A DNA stretch of 6,568 nucleotides, taken from Nitrososphaerales archaeon TH703. GTDB lineage: Archaea; Thermoproteota; Nitrososphaeria; Nitrososphaerales; Nitrososphaeraceae. Positions 4,423 through 6,568 of the stretch are shown here, piece after piece. The translations under genes and the position numbers were made by a program. Within the stretch, counting starts at the first letter, position 1; every line of letters starts with the position of its first letter. Under the pieces are notes generated by a model. It did not search any database. It was not told the origin of the DNA and worked only from the letters and a program-made list of their open reading frames with translations. The stretch covers positions 1-6,568 of the forward strand of contig JAATVL010000106.1 in assembly GCA_014523525.1 (NCBI GenBank). Direction: 5' to 3'.

Positions 4423-4564
4423 AAAGAAGAACTTAAACGCAAGGAAAGAGAACGATATAGGATTAGGAAAAATGAAGCAAGAATGCAAATGTCATAAATG
4501 TGATAAAGAAATTGAAGAAGATTATTATTGTGATGAATGCGTTTCTGTCTTAAAGCAAAAATAA
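4412..4564 (+). CDS. Small zinc-ribbon-like protein (50 aa)
   Basis: From ATG 4412 the frame encodes a basic N-terminus and then a metal-binding knuckle pair: C-K-C-H-K-C at residues 25-30 and C-D-E-C at 40-43, with EIEEDYY between. Two CxxC-type knuckles about ten residues apart fit a minimal zinc ribbon or treble clef, as found in many small archaeal DNA- or RNA-binding proteins. The internal ATG at 4472 would give a 30-residue version containing the whole finger. Upstream, another frame (4387-4497) encodes a basic, helical peptide. A single-base shift at the run of five A's (4468-4472) would fuse it to the finger, so this may be the 3' part of a frameshifted longer gene. The cysteine pattern is seen; function and intactness are inferred. 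Confidence 0.42.
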   Translation: MKAIKKNLNARKENDIGLGKMKQECKCHKCDKEIEEDYYCDECVSVLKQK

Positions 4565-4718
4565 TAAAAGATACAAATGATCTTGAATTTTGGCTTTAAC
4601 GATCAGAGTTATTGTGGATAACGGTTTTTTGATACTAAAATTATCTATTCCGTAGATTTCAGTCATTTATAGTTGACACGTATTATAATTAATGCCTAAA
4701 CACAAGGGTTAACATTCA

Positions 4719-4773
4719 GATGGGGGTTTGATTATTCTTCTTGTTCATTAAACGTAAAAAGCCAATCCCCATC
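4719..4773. repeat. Inverted repeat with 12-nt arms
   Basis: GATGGGGGTTTG (4719-4730) and CCAATCCCCATC (4762-4773) match as inverted arms at 10 of 12 positions, with seven perfect pairs at the outer end and a loop of about 31 nt. No gene adjoins it closely. It could be the stem of a small RNA, a terminator or a protein site. Confidence 0.4.
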
Positions 4774-5046
4774 AGTCAAACTATTGATTGATTCATAATT
4801 ACTTTATTGAAGTATCAGAAAAAAAATAGAAAATTATTATTAATTCCAAATTACTATTGACGTAGTGGCAAAAGACATGTAGAAGATAATCATCCGTTAA
4901 AACCCGTATATAGAATATTTGACAGGTGATAGGATAGATTAGAACAAAAAACACAACAAAAAGCACTTATTGTTATAGTAATATTGATTCTTGTTGGAGT
5001 CTTGTTGGTGCTACTACTATAATTGTTTCATTAGCAGTCGTGAATC

Positions 5047-5135
5047 AAGCCCCACAATAAGGCGGATCCAAGAATTGGGGTTAAGACCACATAAAAAATC
5101 AGATTCGTCCCGACGGATCCGCACCGATATCTGAC
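5047..5135. repeat. GC-richer patch with overlapping inverted repeats
   Basis: GCGGATCC (5062-5069) pairs with GGATCCGC (5115-5122). TCAGAT (5099-5104) pairs with ATCTGA (5129-5134). CCCCA (5050-5054) pairs with TGGGG (5076-5080). CGTC-CC-GACG lies between them. The arms interleave, so they cannot all form as one nested fold. The patch lies upstream of the pyrophosphatase gene and might be a small RNA or the leader of an upstream transcript. Confidence 0.35.
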
Positions 5136-5228
5136 TTAGAGTGGGTTTCATCATAACAGGGCATGTATAATAAATGGAAAATGAATTAGAATTTCTAATC
5201 AGACTTATGGTGTATATGCATGCTAAAT

Positions 5229-5240
5229 TTTTTATTTTGG
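5229..5240 (+). promoter_or_regulatory. T-rich TATA-like box before the pyrophosphatase
   Basis: TTTTATTTTGG follows a longer T tract and is centred about 27 nt before the TTG at 5261. That is the spacing expected for a leaderless archaeal gene and supports the TTG over the ATG at 5174. Confidence 0.4.
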
Positions 5241-5260
5241 TATTTGGTTTTTTTCTAAGA

Positions 5261-5833
5261 TTGAGGAAGATAATATTTGCAAGTACGAATGAAAGCAAAT
5301 TTAATGAAATTTTTCTCTATCTGAAAACCCTTAACATCGAAATAGAATTTGTAAGATTTGAGAGTATCGAAATTCAATCAAATAGATTGGAAGAGATAGC
5401 ATTGCAAAAATCTAAAGAAGCATATGGTAAGATAGGCGAACCATTAATAGTGGAGGATACTGGACTTTTTATAGATTCACTCAAGGGCTTTCCTGGTCCT
5501 TATTCCTCGTATGTTCTTGAAACCATTGGAAATCAAGGAATTTTAGATCTACTCTTAAAGAAGACAAAAAGATCTGCACTTTTTAGATCAATCGTAGCAT
5601 ATAAGGACAGCAATAAGCATATGACCTTCTCTGGTGATACAAAAGGCACCATAAGCGAGCATATTACAGAAGGTGGTTGGGGCTACGATCCAATATTCAT
5701 TCCGGAGGGTTCAACAGCTACCTACGGACAACTGGGCATAACAAACAAAATGGGAGTGTCACACAGAACACACGCATTGAACAATTTCGCAGAGTGGTAT
5801 TCTGGAAATTATTCTAGAGAACAAGAATTTTAA
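5261..5833 (+). CDS. rdgB: XTP/dITP diphosphatase (Ham1/RdgB family)
   Basis: This enzyme removes non-canonical purine nucleotides by hydrolysing XTP, ITP and dITP to the monophosphate and pyrophosphate in the cytosol, keeping deaminated bases out of DNA and RNA. All family marks are present, numbered from the TTG start: FASTNESK at 6-13 with the (S/T)xNxxK phosphate loop; VEDTGLFIDSLKGFPGPYSS at 64-83 with the catalytic and metal-binding acidic residues; GDTKGTI at 125-131; GGWGYDPIFIPEG at 138-150; and SHRTHAL at 167-173. The frame could begin at ATG 5174 (219 aa), but the extra 29 residues are hydrophobic and not part of this family. TTG 5261 gives MRKIIFAST and 190 residues, the usual length, and has a TATA-like box about 27 nt upstream. 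Its stop codon directly abuts that of the converging TYW1 gene. Identity is certain; the start is likely. Confidence 0.95.
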   Translation: MRKIIFASTNESKFNEIFLYLKTLNIEIEFVRFESIEIQSNRLEEIALQKSKEAYGKIGEPLIVEDTGLFIDSLKGFPGPYSSYVLETIGNQGILDLLLKKTKRSALFRSIVAYKDSNKHMTFSGDTKGTISEHITEGGWGYDPIFIPEGSTATYGQLGITNKMGVSHRTHALNNFAEWYSGNYSREQEF

Positions 5834-6568
5834 TCACTGAGTAATTGGCTTTTCGTATCCTTCAATCCACCTTTCAGTATACCTTTTGAGATTCTGAAGA
5901 ACTACTATTCTTGATATTTCACTTTCATCCATAAGAGAGAATGTATCTAAGTATTGGCAAAGTAAATGTGAATAACTCCTAATTTCATCCATTTCCAACA
6001 TATCTGAATTTTCCAATCTTTGTGTAGACATACCTATATGCATATATGATTTTATTTCTATAAAATGTGGATTGGCTCTTCTCATGAGATCAGCAAATTC
6101 CTCTATGTAACTCTTTGAATTATTAAAATTCCTTATCATGGTCATTCTCAATACTGTTCTCGTATCCATTTGTGATAATAATTCAAGACTCTTTTGCCAT
6201 CTGTCCCATGCATCTCTGTATCTAGGTCTATTGACCAGTGTGAACATTTTCTTATTTGAGGCATTAGTTGAAAGATACAGCTGTGTTGGTAGGGACTCTT
6301 CATCTATCAATCTTTGAAGCATCTCTGGTTCCTGTCCATTTGTGACCAAAAAGATTGATTTTGTATTCTCTAGGGTTTTAAGATATCTGATCAGGCTTGG
6401 TAGTTTTGGGTACATAGTAGGTTCTCCAGAAAGTGATATTGCATAGTGCTGGGGGAATAGTGATTCATCAAGTTTTATCTTATCACTTTTTGTGTTACCA
6501 TAATGTCCAACGATGAGTTTTCTTCGTTCCTCCACTAAATTATTAATTATCATATCCGGTTCATCAAC
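5834..6568 (-). CDS. taw1: S-adenosyl-L-methionine-dependent tRNA 4-demethylwyosine synthase, C-terminal part (cut by right edge)
   Basis: This is the archaeal TYW1 (Taw1) radical-SAM enzyme. It condenses pyruvate with N1-methylguanosine-37 of tRNA-Phe to form 4-demethylwyosine, the tricyclic base of the wyosine pathway. The frame stays open through the right edge, with residues VDEPD preceding the first Met at 6553, so 244 C-terminal residues are visible. Family marks: AISLSGEPTMYPKLPSLI, FLVTNG, LPTQLYLSTNA (many homologues read LYVSLDA), NRPRYRDAWDRWQKSLELL, RTVLRMTMIRNFN, and HFIEIKSYMHIGMSTQRL. The N-terminal cysteines for the two iron-sulfur clusters lie outside the window, so integrity of the catalytic part cannot be judged. 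It converges on the pyrophosphatase with the stop codons abutting (TAA 5831-5833, TGA 5836-5834). Identification is firm. Confidence 0.95.
   Translation of the reverse strand, partial: VDEPDMIINNLVEERRKLIVGHYGNTKSDKIKLDESLFPQHYAISLSGEPTMYPKLPSLIRYLKTLENTKSIFLVTNGQEPEMLQRLIDEESLPTQLYLSTNASNKKMFTLVNRPRYRDAWDRWQKSLELLSQMDTRTVLRMTMIRNFNNSKSYIEEFADLMRRANPHFIEIKSYMHIGMSTQRLENSDMLEMDEIRSYSHLLCQYLDTFSLMDESEISRIVVLQNLKRYTERWIEGYEKPITQ

Larger units (their letters stand above)
4565..5173. other. Gene-poor AT-rich spacer of about 600 bp with inverted repeats
   Basis: I see no intact gene here. Contents: an inverted repeat at 4719-4773; AT-rich tracts at 4790-4860; a TATA-like GTATATAG near 4906-4913; and a frame at 4933-5022 encoding a strongly hydrophobic peptide (ALIVIVILILVGVLLVLLL) that has no usable start. 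A neighbouring frame carries on with hydrophobic residues to the TAA at 5058-5060, like a frameshifted membrane-peptide remnant. A GC-richer patch at about 5047-5135 has several inverted repeats. A minus-strand open frame across 5017-5298 has no recognisable protein features and overlaps the pyrophosphatase gene, so I do not call it. Confidence 0.5.

Noticed and set aside
5174..5260. N-terminal extension of the pyrophosphatase from ATG 5174
   Set aside because: The 29 extra residues are hydrophobic by virtue of a T-rich promoter-like tract and have no counterpart in the Ham1/RdgB family. TTG 5261 gives the normal length.
5017..5298. Minus-strand 93-aa open frame
   Set aside because: It overlaps the pyrophosphatase N-terminus and the inverted-repeat patch, with no recognisable domain, anchor or promoter.
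1..6568. tRNA, rRNA, CRISPR array or complete insertion sequence
   Set aside because: I saw no T-loop GTTCRA-type signature with matching stems, no regularly spaced repeats of CRISPR length, and no transposase frame on either strand.

Overview
The window most likely comes from the chromosome of an ammonia-oxidising archaeon (Nitrososphaerota/Thaumarchaeota). The low GC content (my impression is about one third) fits a Nitrosocosmicus-like member of Nitrososphaerales better than high-GC Nitrososphaera. The reasons are: an archaeal-type TYW1 wyosine enzyme; an XTP/dITP pyrophosphatase with archaeal motif spelling; a winged-helix protein whose core wording I associate with lineage-specific thaumarchaeal families; a DUF7557/VapB-like small protein; TATA boxes about 25 nt before many starts, as in leaderless archaeal transcripts; and several forced or likely TTG starts.

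Layout, left to right. (1) 1-506, minus: the N-terminal part of a YHS-domain copper-type P1B ATPase, running off the left edge. Its promoter carries a TTTACA-AA-TGTAAA inverted repeat that matches the bacterial CopY/BlaI 'cop box' pattern. (2) 609-1370, minus, and 1421-1639, plus: a hypothetical protein and an orphan antitoxin-like ribbon-helix-helix protein, divergent from one AT-rich promoter. (3) 1810-2649, plus: a lineage-type winged-helix protein. (4) 2782-3003, plus, is a one-pass membrane peptide, and 3136-3567, minus, is a secreted FxLYD-like beta-sandwich protein; they converge.

(5) 3600-5170 is a gene-poor stretch with many repeats: a 9-bp triplet repeat, an elaborate inverted repeat just downstream of a 78-aa gene, two copies of a 16-bp palindrome upstream of it, a cluster of TAGTRAC half-sites, a small zinc-ribbon peptide with overlapping or broken frames, and about 600 bp of mostly non-coding DNA with further inverted repeats. 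This is the part most worth following up; it could be a small regulatory island or an eroded mobile element, but no integrase, Rep protein or transposase is visible. (6) 5261-5833, plus, is the XTP/dITP pyrophosphatase, and 5834-6568, minus, is the 3' part of TYW1. These two housekeeping genes converge with stop codons directly abutting.

No tRNA, rRNA, CRISPR array or complete insertion sequence was seen. The genes do not form one pathway. The copper pump, nucleotide-pool cleaning enzyme and tRNA modification enzyme are ordinary cell functions, and the middle is accessory or lineage-specific.
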